Source of the DNA: Promerops cafer
Taxonomy: Eukaryota > Chordata > Aves > Passeriformes > Nectariniidae
Assembly (NCBI GenBank): GCA_013398275.1
Contig: VZSE01002187.1
Coordinates: 579,813 to 643,812 of the forward strand
Length of the DNA stretch: 64,000 nucleotides
Direction of reading: 5' to 3'
This document shows, piece by piece, positions 24,151-35,725 of this stretch. Numbering within the stretch: position 1 is the stretch's first letter; every line of letters begins with the position of its first letter. The position numbers and the translations under genes are program-made. Below the pieces are notes generated by a model. That model did no database searches. It was not told the origin of the DNA and worked only from the letters and a program-made list of their open reading frames with translations.

Positions 24151-24700
24151 GGGTGGGGAGGGCAGCGTGCCCGTGTCCCGTCCCGGAGCGCCGCTGTCTG
24201 TGCCAGCCCCGGCGGCCGAGCAGCGCTGGCTGCTGGGACAGGGCTTTTTCTGTGACTGACCCCAATTACAGGAGTCAGCCCGCACGGACCGAGCGCGTCA
24301 CCGCTGTCAGCCCAGCAGCCGCTCGGCGCCGGGACACGCCGCTGCCCAGATCCTCACAAAACGAAGGGCACGAGCTGGGGCTACGGGCACCCGGCGTGGT
24401 GGTGGGTGCTGGCAGTGGTGCAGCATCCCTGGGCGAGCCTGGCACATACAGAGACCTGTGTGCACCCCATGTCACCTCCCGGGGACCCCGCGCAGCCCCC
24501 GCACTGCCCTGTGCACTCCCACCAGCCAGGAGCTGCCCACCGTTTGTTCACAGCCCTTCCACCCTTCCCACGCAGGTTTGTCACTTGCACAGCAACATCA
24601 GAAGCGCAGAGAGCAGCGCCCGAGTCCCGAGGAGCACTGCGGAGCCCAGAGCCCGCGGCACGGCTCCGAGCACGGCCAGGGGCGCTGGCGGCGCCCGGCT
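24151..24700. other. GC-rich intergenic stretch
   Basis: CpG-dense in parts (24170-24350 and 24610-24700), leading into the tandem repeat. Long frames on both strands here are GC artefacts. A non-coding promoter is possible but nothing specific supports it. Confidence 0.5.
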
Positions 24701-24703
24701 CTG

Positions 24704-24985
24704 CGGGCAGCTACGGGCAGCTACGGGCAGCAGCTCGGCTCTGCGGGCAGCTACGGGCAGCTACGGGCAGCCCGGCTCTGCGGGCAGCTGCGGGCAGCAG
24801 CCCGGCTCTGCGGGCAGCTACGGGCAGCAGCCCGGCTCTGCTTCCCACGGTCTGACCCGTGCCAGCAGCACCCAGGCCAGGCCAGGCCAGNCCGGCTCTG
24901 CGGGCAGCTGCGGGCAGCAGCCCGGCTCTGCTTCCCACGGTCTGACCCGTGCCAGCAGCACCCAGGCCAGGCCAGGCCAGGCCGG
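24704..24985. repeat. Nested GC-rich tandem repeats with a 90-bp duplication and an ambiguous base
   Basis: A short unit (GGGCAGCTACGGGCAGC with CCGGCTCTGC spacers) is repeated from about 24704. It is followed by a 90-bp block, 24801-24890, duplicated as 24891-24980. The N at 24891 falls where the first copy has C. The copies otherwise differ visibly at one place (TACGGG against TGCGGG). A GGCCA pentamer run ends each copy. Confidence 0.93.
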
Positions 24986-27900
24986 GACAGGAGCGTGCTG
25001 CTCGCTCCAGCACGGGCCACGGCCGCCTGCTCCTCGGCTGCTGCGAGGAACAGGAGGAGGAAGTGCTTTTCTGTTCACTCCAAGTTTCCTCTGGAGCATT
25101 TAGGAGCACAGGCTGCAGATCAGCAAGCTGCTCCCTGGACAGCGGCTCACGCACAGGTGTTTGTGTTCAGACGTGCTGATTACATGCCAGAAGTTTCCAG
25201 ACCCCAACCACACCTCCAGCAGGCCCTGCCTGGGCAGGGATTAGGAGTAAGGAGAACCAGCTGCTCTGACTCGGGACCTCTCACTGTGGAGCACCAAACC
25301 CAGCGCCTTGGTCTGATTCCCCCAACAGCAAAGGACAAGAACAAAGGGGTTTATAACTGTTACATAATAAATACACATATATATATATATATAAGTACAC
25401 TTCCCCAGTTTGTGTTTCATGTCAATGACCTTGCAGAGAGACAAGGAACTTGTTACAGAGCGCAGAGACACAAAACCTGGCAAAACACCCATGCAACCAA
25501 CTTTCTCAATGCCAGAGGACCTACCCACACGTCTGGCTGGAGCAAGAGCTCCTTGACATGAACAAAACCATCTCAATCTGCAGCTGACACATTCCCTGCC
25601 TTGCTTTTGCTACAGTCACTCCTGGAGCTTCTAAACAGTTCAAGGGCACATGATGTGTGCTCATGGACTGAAGTCCTGCACCAGATAACTAAACCACCGA
25701 CCAAACAACCAAACCAATGGCATTTCCACTGCATTAATAGAGAAATAAACACCCAGAGACTCACCCAGGGTCCCAGTTGAAGGCTTTGGAGGAGCATCAC
25801 GTTGCATTCAGCTCTGGAGAGTCTCTCCAGGACAAGAAAAACTTCACCTTCTCCCAGGAAGGCAGCCTCACCACTTGCCTCGTTAGCCAACTACCCACAC
25901 CTGGGCCCAGCCTCTCCTGCACCATGCTGGGAGCTCACACAACTGCTGCCTCCCCCTCCCCCTTGTCCTGCTGTGCCTCCTGCTTGGGAATGCCCACATG
26001 GCTCCACCTGTGTTTGCTGGAACACAGGAACTGTGCTCTGCTCAAAGACCCACTTCTGTTATTATTTCATTCCACTGTTATTAATACCTGATTTGATTCC
26101 ATTTGTTCCATTTTACAGCTTGTCTCCTGCAATTGCCTGGCTTTAGAAACAGTTTTATCTGAGCAGGTGAGGCAGATTATAAATAAATGTTGTACCACAC
26201 TTTGTATTTTAAGCAAATTTGAGACTTTCCTGATTAGGTGCTTTCACTGGAGAACCTCGTTCTGTCGGATAATTGCAACCCCGGTTCTTTATCCTCCCCT
26301 TTTGTTCTCTTCCCCCCTTGGCAAAGCTGCAATCTTGCATGAGAACATCAGCAGACAAAACCCTTGAAAATAACTCTCCAGAAGAAATCTCATTTACTTT
26401 TTAATCTGGTTCGGAAATTTGCCAGCAAAATCTGCCCCGACAAGCAGAGCCATTTATTCCTATTTATCATACTGGCCAGATCCTCACTCCCAGTCCAGGT
26501 GTGCAGCAGGGACAGTGGAACATGTGGAGAGATGGAAACAGCAATCTTTGGATATATTATTTATTTGATATAATCTCCCCAGTAAGGTCAGGGAGCAGAG
26601 GACGGTGATGACCTTATCCATTCCAGCTGAAAGGCCCCATGGATACAGAGTCTCATTCCACTCACTTTGGTAGGTTCTTTATTTCTTTATCTACAGGCAC
26701 ACGTGCCCATAGGTTTGTATTTAACACTGCTGGGGGGAAAGCTGGTTCCTCTTGTCTCCTCCTGGACAAGGAGAGTCCCTGCATTAGTGACTGGTGAGTC
26801 CTTTTGCCAGTGGCAGCCATGGGACAGTGCTGCTCCCTGAAGCCATTATGGCTTTGTTTAATGGTGTGGCTAATGAATGTCTAACTGAAGGGCCATGAAT
26901 TCCTTCTGTGTGGCATCCTCAGGGCAAAGCCGAGGGAAGGCCCACCTGTCCCAGCGTATGGAATGCCCTGGTTCCCAGTGGAATCATTAGACTGAAGCTG
27001 GTGAGGTCTGGAGTGATGTGGCCTTTGCTGTCCCTCTGTAGCCCAAAGCAATCCTTGTTCCCCTCTTTTCCCTTACAGCCTGGTGTAATCTGACTGCAGG
27101 GATCGGGGGGCTCCTGCGTGCTGTCTGTCCTCACCGGGGCACCCCTCTGGCACTGCCAGCCACTGCCCCTCACAGCCTGGCCACCTCCCAGCCCACAGCT
27201 CCTCTCAGGCAGGCACATTCCCCGGCCGAGCCCAGGGCCGGCACTGAAGTTTCTGCATAAAAGTTTCTGTCTCTCACTTTTCCTTCTTGGAACGATGCCT
27301 CCTGTGGGAAGTGTAAATACAGAAAGATGACAACGTGTGCATTAGCGCTCGTTAGAATGTCATCATTATATCCTGCAAAGTGTCTGCTGAAGGGATCCCT
27401 GAAGGACACTTAGAGATGGAGCAGCTGCTCCGGATTTGTTCCAGCTCACATCTCAAAGAAAATGACATTGAGATGGATACGGCACCGCGAGTGGCTCCGG
27501 AGCAGAGCAGGGGAAGAGAGGGGCCACGGCCAGCAGGCCCCCCCGCCTGCCCCCTGCCTTCCTAACAGCAGTGCTGTGCTGAGGGTCCCCAGGGGAGGGC
27601 TGAGACGGAGGCACGTGTGCCCCATCCTCCTTCCAGCCCCAGCCCCAGCGCAGGCAGCGGATCCACTGCAGCAGGGGAACTTTGGATTCTTTGGGGGGAA
27701 AACCCAAAGCACCATCCAGATGTCTAGAAGGTAACACACACCTGACCAAACTCTCAAGTGTATTTCAAGCCGGATTGTCATCTGCTGGAATCAAAACAAC
27801 CTCACTTATTCCTTCAGTGGAGTGGGGAGGCTTGTACAACAAAAGCTTCACTGGCACCAGACCCGGGATGGCAGCAGGCTCCTGCCTGCCTTTGGTGGCC

Positions 27901-30900
27901 TGATGCCAGGGGAGAGGGGGACACAGGACTGCCGTGTCTGTGTGACAGCCTCCCCCCTCCTGGCTGCCGTCAGAGAGGCACTCTTGGAGCTGAAATGCAA
28001 ACAGTCCCAAGGGGACTCGCTGCAGGAATGGGAAAGGTTAAGAACTGTGATTGACCACAAGAATATCCAGACTCTTACACTGCTGGGAGCCCTCACACAC
28101 TTTCCCTGTATCTCTGCCCAGCAAATAAAGGAAAAAAGCATTGTCTTCAATTCCCCTGCCTCCTGGGAGCTCCCATCACGTCAAGTAACAAAGCCACAGA
28201 CAGAGTTTCTTCAGCTGACAGCAGCAAACAGCTCCTTCCCCAGGAGCAGTGCTAGGGCTGGGGGGGACCCCTCCTGTGCTGGGGCCACAGAGGCCTCCCC
28301 CCCAGACCACACTCGGGGAGCTGGCAGAGACTGGGTCACGTTCCCTCTTTGCATTCGGGTGTGTAGGTCCCACCCTAATTAATATTTTTTTAATCTCATC
28401 TGCCAAAAAATCAGCCTGCCTTGAACATGTCCTTCCTCTTCCTCGCGTCATCAGCTGTCCAGCTGCTCAGGAACTGCACATCAGCCAGCTGGGTGTGCTT
28501 TGGGACAGAGGCACATCCCCTGAAGGCATCTCCCTGTGGCCTGGCTGGCCTCATGTGGGGTCCTTTGTGCCCACAGCCCTGATATCCTTGCCTGGTGTCC
28601 GCAGTGAGTGGCAGGACAGGGGACAGTGGGGCTGGGACAGGTAAAACACCACGGAACAGGACAGGGAAGGTTTGTTTCACCTTCTGCTGGAAGAGAGTCT
28701 CCCTGGAATGGAAAGGAATGGGCTGAGAGTGGAGTACCAGTGCCACAGGTGGCATTTGTGGAGGCTGAGGGAGGGACCACAAGGGCTGCCAGGAGCTGGA
28801 ACAGAGACGGTGCCAAGCAGCTGCTGCAGGGATGAATTTACTGTGAAATTGTGTCACTCTGGGAGGAGGAAATTAGCCAGAGCCAGCTGAAAATTTTTTG
28901 GAAAACCAGAAAATTTCTGTTTTATCAGTTGAGAACCTTTGGAGAAGCGAAGGAGTGTGGAGTGACTCATGTGAGTGCTGGCACAGGTGCTCCAGGGTTG
29001 TGTGCTTGGGCCAGGACCCTCAGGTGCCAGCAAGATGCAGAGAGCTGTGACAGCTGCAGGTGACCTGAGTGCATGTGGCACCCCAGAGTACTGTTGGCTT
29101 CAGCACTTCACCCCTCCCTGAGACCTGGGGGAAGCTCTGCAGAGCTCCCTGCTCTGGGTGACACACTGCTCCCTTCAAACCCGGGCTGTGGGTAACCCTT
29201 TCCATTGCTAAAGCAGCCGTGGTCACGGGGCAAATATTTCACAGACACAGAAGCAGATGTACTGTATATGACATATGGTATTATATATGGAAGAACGTAC
29301 ATTTGTGTGCTCTGAGCTGGGAGTCAGGTGCTTCACAGCCACTGTGAAAGGAGTTCCCCTTCCAACAGGAGCTTCCAGCCATCAAAACACTGAGTTTCCC
29401 GGCTGACATCCACCATTTAACAAATTGCAAGTGAGAAATCTATTTCAGAATGAAATATTGCCACGCCACAGCCCAGCAGGGCTGAAAGGTTTCAATCCTG
29501 CTGCTGCATCTCTCCTCCTCTCCCACTGCCTGCCCGAAGGTGGGACGAGTGGAGGGATGCAGGTGGTGCCAGCCTGGCTCTGACCTGAGGCCTGCTGAAG
29601 CCACCCTGCTGTCCCCAGGGGGGGTGTCCCCAGGGCTGCAGAGGGAGATGGGGACAGGGCTGGGCCACGGGCGAGTGCCAGGGCAATGCAGCTCCCAGTA
29701 CAACTCAGTGGAGATGCAAGAAAACTGCCCAGATGGCTGTTTGGTTGGAAACAAGCCTCGTTTGGGGCTTTTGTAATGATTAGGAACTAGTTTAAGCTAA
29801 AAGAACTGGAATAAGAACAGATGAAAGGCACAATCTGCCGAGCTTTATGGCATCCCCGAGCTGGGTGCCGAGCACGCCCACGGTGACTTACAGCACAGCT
29901 GACAAACAGCAACTTGTTAAGCTGCGGTGGCTGGATGATACATCTGAGACTTAAAAGCACAAACAGAGATTCATAGCAGCCCGCCCGAACCCAGCACAAT
30001 TCCCCATGTAGGCAGGGCCTCCTCTTCCATCCTCCCTGCCTGGATGTAATGCTGACAGAGCTGCTCCCTCTCCACCAAGAATCTCTCCAGCATCAAACCC
30101 AGTGATTTTTATCCTGATTTTTAAAAACATGTTCCTGACTCGGCACCTGCAGCCTCCTCTCTATGCAGCAGAGTTTCCACCAAATAGCTGTAATTTCTTT
30201 TTAGTTCAATTATTTCTGCCCCATGTTGTTTGCAACAGCTGAAGCCAATGGTGCTGTTCACATATGAGGCACTCTGCTCCATGAAATACTAACACTACAA
30301 TGCTCTGAAGTCACAGAATCATAACCCATTAATAGCTTTCTTCATTTTGGCTGTGGAAGATGGCAGAATAATTATTTTTTTAAACAAATGTGTGGATTCC
30401 AATGAAGCTGGGGCTCTGGCAACTTTTGCATGAAATCTGCATTTACCTGTGCCAATGCACTTGGCTTTACTGCTTTGTTTCTGGTTTATTTGCACAAAAA
30501 TTATGTTCTTCTGCCTTTCCCCAAAGCGCTGCAATGGCCAGGTTGGGGATTAAGAGCAATGAGACACATCTCTAACTCCAGGTCTAACTTCCCATTCCCA
30601 AAGTGTTTGAGAGGAGCTGGAATGGGGCAGTTCCTGGGGGAGTCCTGCTCCCCAAATCCCCACTACACTGTTTTTTGGGACATCTATTTTGAGGCTCAAC
30701 AGATTCACACCTGCACCTTCTTTTCTTAGTAAAGAGGAGACCTTTTTTAATGCTTTCTGGCAAATTTGCATATTCCTCCTCGTCTCCTTCCATGCTTAAG
30801 CTCCCGAAATACAATAAATATTTCACTTTCAAATCTAGATTCATTAAAGGATGCCCAGGAGGGAGAAATAATAAGATATCACTTTACAGCCCAAATAAAG

Positions 30901-31250
30901 CACAGAAAGACACAGCCTATAATGTATATTTCAGGCTTTAGGTTGAGATAACGCAGACATCGCTCCTGGTTAAGAAACACGGATGGTGCTGTGTCAGCAC
31001 CTCGGCTGAAAAAGCATCTTTTTGTAATATTTTATGCCTTTTGGGGAGGTCTCCCCACGATCCTCTGCTGCCGCCAGCGGGAAATGAGGCAGCCCAGAGC
31101 AGCAGCCCCTCGAGCTGGGATGTTCCGTGCCTCATCCCTCCATCCTGCGCCACGCCCAGGAAACCAGACCTGCGAATTGGACCCTTTGGGTCTTCTGGGG
31201 TGCAAGCAGCAGACACCCCGCCTTCCCCAAGACTTGCCGTGAGCACGGTC
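24986..31250. other. Intergenic, no gene seen
   Basis: A (TA)n run lies at about 25376-25393. AT-rich islands lie at 26050-26260, 26360-26580 and 27330-27370, with others at 29760-29960 and 30160-30400, and at 30740-30960. No exon or retroposed gene is recognised. Frames of about 100-190 codons (for example at 27822-28382 plus) show no family features. Confidence 0.65.
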
Positions 31251-31480
31251 ATGCCGCAGCCTCAGTCGCCGAGCCCCGGCGCGCTGCAGGTCCCGAGCGA
31301 GCAGCGCGGGGCCCTCAGGCAGCCTCCGCTCCTGGCACAGCCGCGGGACTGCCCCACAGCCCCCGTCCTCCCGGCGCTGCAGGGCCGCATCAGCCCCGCA
31401 GCTCCGCGGGGCGGCCAAGAAAGAGCAGCGCGGGACGGCAAGGGCCAGCGGAGCTCCCCAGGGATGCGCGGCAAGGGAAG
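31250..31480. promoter_or_regulatory. Orphan CpG-rich patch
   Basis: CpG-dense (GCCGAGCCCCGGCGCGCTGC, GCTCCGCGGGGCGGCC and so on) and bounded by AT-richer sequence with a TAATTA palindrome just to the right. No gene is recognised. Confidence 0.4.
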
Positions 31481-31534
31481 CACGGCTGGTGGGCTTTTCT
31501 TGCTGCGACTGTTACTCTCCCGCGTATCCTCCCG

Positions 31535-31640
31535 GCTAATCCAGTAATCTCTTATTTATGTGCAGCCTAATTAAGGCTGTGAGTAGCTTGATCTTTGTTT
31601 ACTTAAGTGCACAGCAGAAGGTTGCCAAGACGAAATGGAA
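31535..31640. promoter_or_regulatory. Candidate enhancer core with inverted repeat
   Basis: This holds GGCTAATCCAGTAATC (OTX/bicoid-like TAATCC), then a 17-nt inverted repeat CAGCCTAATTAAGGCTG at 31563-31579 centred on a homeodomain core, and TTTACTTAAGTGCAC (NKX2-like AAGTG). It lies between two CpG-rich patches. Function is inferred from motif density only. Confidence 0.33.
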
Positions 31641-32140
31641 TCAGCTCCAGGCGGGCAGGGCTGTGCGCGCCCGGCACGGCCCGGAACGGCTCCGCCTCCC
31701 CGGATGGGATCACAGGGGCGGCTGCATCACCCGCCCCGGTGCTAATTCAAGCTTATCTAATAAAGATTCAGGTAAACCAGAGCAAACCAAACGCAGCTAA
31801 CGGGATGTGATTAGTGCTCGTCAGCCGCCGCTGCTGCTGCCGGCAGGACCTCACATCCCCAGCCTTGCCTGGGGCTGTGCGGGGAGCGCCCCGCGCAGGG
31901 GCCGGGGAGACACTCACGTTGGGTTAAATCGCACCCCTATAACATAAACCCATGGGCGGGCCGATCCCCTGCTGGGGTCACGCCGCAGACACCCACGATC
32001 TGCTCTCTGAGAGCAGCCCCGGCCCGCCCCTCCCGCAGGAGCTGCGCTGCGGGCGCCCCGCTGCCCCGGCAGGGCTGGGTCCGGCTGCTCCGCTCTCCCC
32101 ACGGGGCTGAGCGGTTCCGGCCCGCAGGCGAAACCTGAAT
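31640..32140. promoter_or_regulatory. Orphan CpG-rich region
   Basis: Two CpG-dense blocks, 31655-31745 and 31870-32130 (GGCCGGGG, CGGGCGCCCCGCTGCCCCGG), are separated by a short AT-rich link. An island of this kind 30 kb from both genes could mark an alternative or non-coding promoter. No splice-compatible exon of a known protein is seen. Confidence 0.4.
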
Positions 32141-33990
32141 TCCGGGAGTTACTGCAGGGGACTCCATGGGACGCTCCGCGTGAGTGGCTGTGCACCAACG
32201 GGAACGGGGCGTGCAAGCTGCCTCTCGTGGTTTACACCGACACCCGGGAAATAGATGCAGTATCCACCCGTGTCGGTTCCATTCACTCTGCTGCTCTGTC
32301 TTAAAGGGGAACATGGATAATTCCGCCTCTTCGGAGCGTCACAGATGAAATATGCTCGCAGCATTGCATACATTATGATTTTTACACTTACCACAGTGGG
32401 AGCTGCTTCTCCCATCAGCTCACGGAGCAGATCCCACAAGCTGAGCCAGCTAACGAGACTATTACATTCACAATGTGCACTGCCACCCTACATCTTCCAA
32501 ACGCTCTCCAAATGGATCTGTTTGGACCCATTTTAAATATAAATATTGCTGGGTTCTGTGCTAAATGTGTACGCAATGCGTTTTATGAAACCTTTAACAA
32601 ATTCTGTGCAGAAGAATATGTTTTCCCATATGGGCTGCTTAAAGAAAGGCAGATGTGAGGCAATCCAAATCCCTCATATGCTTCTCCTCCTTCTCCCTTT
32701 CCTTTTGGCAAACTAAGTCAGGCAAAGACAAATATTGTATCAAAGAGTTATGGAAATAAACATGAATGTAGCTCAAGGGCACAAGTAAGTTTCTGGAATA
32801 TTCTCTCTGTGCAATTAATAGGTAACATTGCGGGGGGAGCACGAGTACCCGAAATATGCCCGAGGAAGGTAATTTTATTGTGCAGGTACTCTGGGATGCA
32901 CAGAGTGAGCTGCGTGAAGCAACATTAGTCAGGATACTCGAACAGGCTGCAGGGAAAGATGAGGCAATGTGTCACAAGTTGAGGGAGAGCAGGAAACACC
33001 GAGCTGCAGGGAGGTGGCTGAGCTGGGACATGGGGACAGGGCCTGCTGCACGCCAGAGGGCAAGAGGTGGGAGCCACATCAGGGACTCGGGTGTGAGGGG
33101 CTGGTCAGCCCTCTGGAGCAGGCTTCAGAAGCCTCTGGAGATGGCAGTGCCTGTCCTGGAACCCGCTCTGGGGAAGGATGCTCTGGGACAGCTGCCAGCC
33201 TTGCCATGAATTCTGCAGACGCAGGAACTCCGTGGCCGGTGAAGCGTGTGCTGTGTTGGAGCTGCTCATCCTGTGCCCAGGGCCCTGTACAAACAGATGG
33301 CAGAGAATGCACCCCCAGATAAATCAGTGGTGTTCTGCACTCTGTCTGTGGTCATGCCCTGGCACCCTGTTCCACGGGATGGGCACACGGGGTCCCTCAG
33401 CTGAACCTGCTGCTGGAAAAAACAGGAGGCCAAACACCAGCACCAAGCTGCATCTCACTACAAACCCCATTTCTTACAAGAAGAAGAAGAAATAAATATC
33501 TACTTCTTCTGCCAGGTTCCTCAGTTCATTAAATAACCTGCAAACATTAAACCAGATGTTGTGTTTTATCGCTTGACTCAGATCATTATGACTTTATTTC
33601 TGACGGGCCTGGAATAAATGAAATGCATTTATAAAGGTTATTTAACTATTAAAACAACTATTAATTAAAGTTTGCCAAGTCCTGGGGGCCCTGAGGACAA
33701 GAGGCAGCTAGGTAAATGTCAGTTATTATTTAATAAGTCCTTGTTGTTGGAATACGTGGCACGTGAGCTGCATCCCCAGCAGGAGCTGGGAGCTTGCAGA
33801 TCCCTGCTATAAATATTTTGCCCGGTGTTTGCAAGGCAGAGGAGAGGTGGGAGGTGATTGAGTGCCAGGGTCGATACTGCCGGGGACTGAGGGCTCAGTG
33901 AGCACAGGAAAAGGAGCTGCAGGGTGGGTGCCCAGCAGAACTCAGCTCCCCGAGGGGCTCCGGTGGGCAGGAGACACGGAGAGGCTCCCA
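32141..33990. other. Intergenic, no gene seen
   Basis: AT-rich islands lie at 32330-32650 and 33490-33760. The latter is rich in ATTAAA, TTATTT and TAATTAAAG words and is a good candidate conserved element. Between them is ordinary mixed sequence without coding character. Confidence 0.6.
33500..33760. promoter_or_regulatory. Candidate conserved non-coding element
   Basis: Long AT-rich island including CTGCAAACATTAAACCAG, TGACTCAGATCATTATGAC (AP-1/MAF-like TGACTCA) and TATTAATTAAAG. It has no open frame of note. The composition contrast with its flanks is strong. Confidence 0.35.
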
Positions 33991-34343
33991 GGGTGGCACA
34001 GGTGACTCACACAGCAGTGACACGGGTGGCACAGGTGATACACAGCAGTGACACGGGTGGCACAGGTGATTTGCACAGCAGTGACACGGGTGGCACAGGT
34101 GATTTGCATGCTGGTGGCACGGGTGGCACAGGTTACTTGCACGTGGGTGACATGGGTGGCACAGGTGATACACAGCAGTGACATGGGTGGCACAGGTGAT
34201 TTGCACGTTGGTGACACGGGTGGCACAGGTGACTCACACAGCAGTGGCATGGGTGGCACAGGTGGCTCGCACGCTGGTGGCACGGGTGGCACGGGTGGCA
34301 CAGGTGGCACGGGTGGCACGGGTGGCTCGCACGCTGGTGTGCG
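33991..34343. repeat. Minisatellite of about 33 bp, roughly ten units
   Basis: Units are built as GACACGGGTGGCACAGGTGA plus TTTGCACAGCAGT and variants (TTGCACGTGGGT, TCGCACGCTGGT). They shrink at the right end to a 9-bp GGTGGCACG core. The approximate 11-codon period keeps several frames open, including a Cys/His-rich minus-strand frame over 33942-34544 that mimics a zinc-binding protein. Confidence 0.93.
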
Positions 34344-35390
34344 TGCCTGGGGCTGCCCTCCCCTCAGCCCTCGCTCCCGCCCTCCCCCGCCTGGAACGCT
34401 GTGCCTCGGGGCTCTCTGGTGCTTTCTGCCTACAGAGCACCGGGCCTGGGCGGGAGCCCCGGCAGGAAGAAAGGTGGCAATAAATTGTACAACAGCAACA
34501 GCTCTGGGCTCATCCAGGATTTCCTGAAACTGCTCTAATGCCACTAATTAACAGAAATAATGCTGAATAAGCTTCCAACGCATCAGAGCTCGAGGAGTAA
34601 AGGACTCCACTGAGCTGGAACCTAGGGGAAAGAAATATGGAGCTGCTTTTGCACATTATCCTGTAATTAGGGCTTGCTGCAGCTTTGTCCCTGTTCCCTC
34701 CCTGACGAAGCACACCCGGTGTCCCACGGGTGACATGTACCGAGAGGAACAGCCACCTCACACGTCTCTGCTTTGTACACATGAACAAAAATAAAACAAT
34801 AATTTTATTCTTTTAAGCATGAGGGAGGGGAAGAAGGGAGAGAGAAATGAATATGGAACAGAGAGCTTGAGCATTAAATTGGGATGAAATGCTGCCAATG
34901 TTCTTTTAAAGACAAACCAAGAAAATGAAGGGGCTACACTCAGCTGCCACCGCGACAACGATCGCTCATCAAGTCAAAGTTTCACTCTAATCACTTCAGT
35001 TGTTAAGGGGAAAAAAATAGAGCAGTGCTGGGCTTGGAGAATTACCACTCCTTGCCATCCCCTGCCCCAGGACGCCATCAGCAGGGCTGAGCCCTTGGCT
35101 TGTGAGGAGCCTGCCTGGGGGCCAGACCACCACCCCTGATTTCCCATGGGATCTCTGCTAAGTACTTTGGAATCCCCAATAACTTATTGCAGGGAGCTCC
35201 ATCTTATTCAGGAAAGCGTTGCTGTTATTTTTATTTCTCCTATATCTTCTCTGAGGTGTCTCAGAACTAAACACTAATGCTCAGGTGAGCATTAAAACCT
35301 CCTTTTTCCAGAGCTGGATTTTCCCTGCTGTACACTTTGGAGGGAACTGTATTTCTTGGCTTTTGGAATATGGGTGCAGGGTTTCCTCTG
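34344..35390. other. Intergenic, no gene seen
   Basis: CpG-rich for about 100 bp after the minisatellite, then AT-rich with TAATTAAC, CTGTAATTAGGG and CTCATCAAGTCAAAG words (34510-35010). There is no coding character. Confidence 0.6.
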
Positions 35391-35399
35391 TGTACCAGC

Positions 35400-35725
35400 T
35401 TTCTGAGCTGACAGGGCTAATCAGGGCACAGACATTCTTGACAGCACCTCAGGTAATTGCAGTCTCTGTTCATCATTTTGTGTTGGGCAAAGCAAACACC
35501 ATCCCCAAGCCAGGCACTCGCTCACCAGCTACTGGTAGATGTCGTCACAATTTCTCCAGCTTCTTTAAACTTGCCTACTTGACACAGCTGTGTGTCATCA
35601 CAAATTCTGTTCCTTCACAGCTTATTGCTTCTCTAGATCATTAATGACTGCATGGCACAGTCCTGGAGCAGAGCGAATCCCAGAGGCTCACTCCCCTTCA
35701 TCGTCTCCAGCCACAATTTATCTGC
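35400..35725 (-). mobile_element. Probable decayed CR1 fragment, reverse orientation
   Basis: Read on the plus strand, GTGTGTCATCACAAATTCTG, CTAGATCATTAATGACTGCA, CACAGTCCTGGAGCAGAGCG and CCCAGAGGCTCACTCCCCTTCATC follow the order of the reverse-strand CR1 internal region (a 'GTGTCATCAGCAAA ... CCAGATCATTGATGA ... ACTGGTCCCAGTACAGACCCCTGAGG' pattern as I recall it). Divergence is high and the limits are approximate. Confidence 0.5.

Noticed and set aside
24153..25561. Overlapping plus-strand open frames of 316 and 367 codons
   Set aside because: They run through the GC-rich tandem repeat and the N, have repeat-derived residues in every frame on both strands, and show no domain or splice context.
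30308..30330. CACAGAATCATAACCC resembling the start of a reverse CR1
   Set aside because: The following sequence lacks every later CR1 landmark; a 13-base match is not enough.
33942..34544. Minus-strand 200-codon frame rich in Cys/His that resembles zinc knuckles
   Set aside because: It is a direct translation of the 33-bp minisatellite; other frames are equally open and no real zinc-finger spacing is kept outside the repeat.
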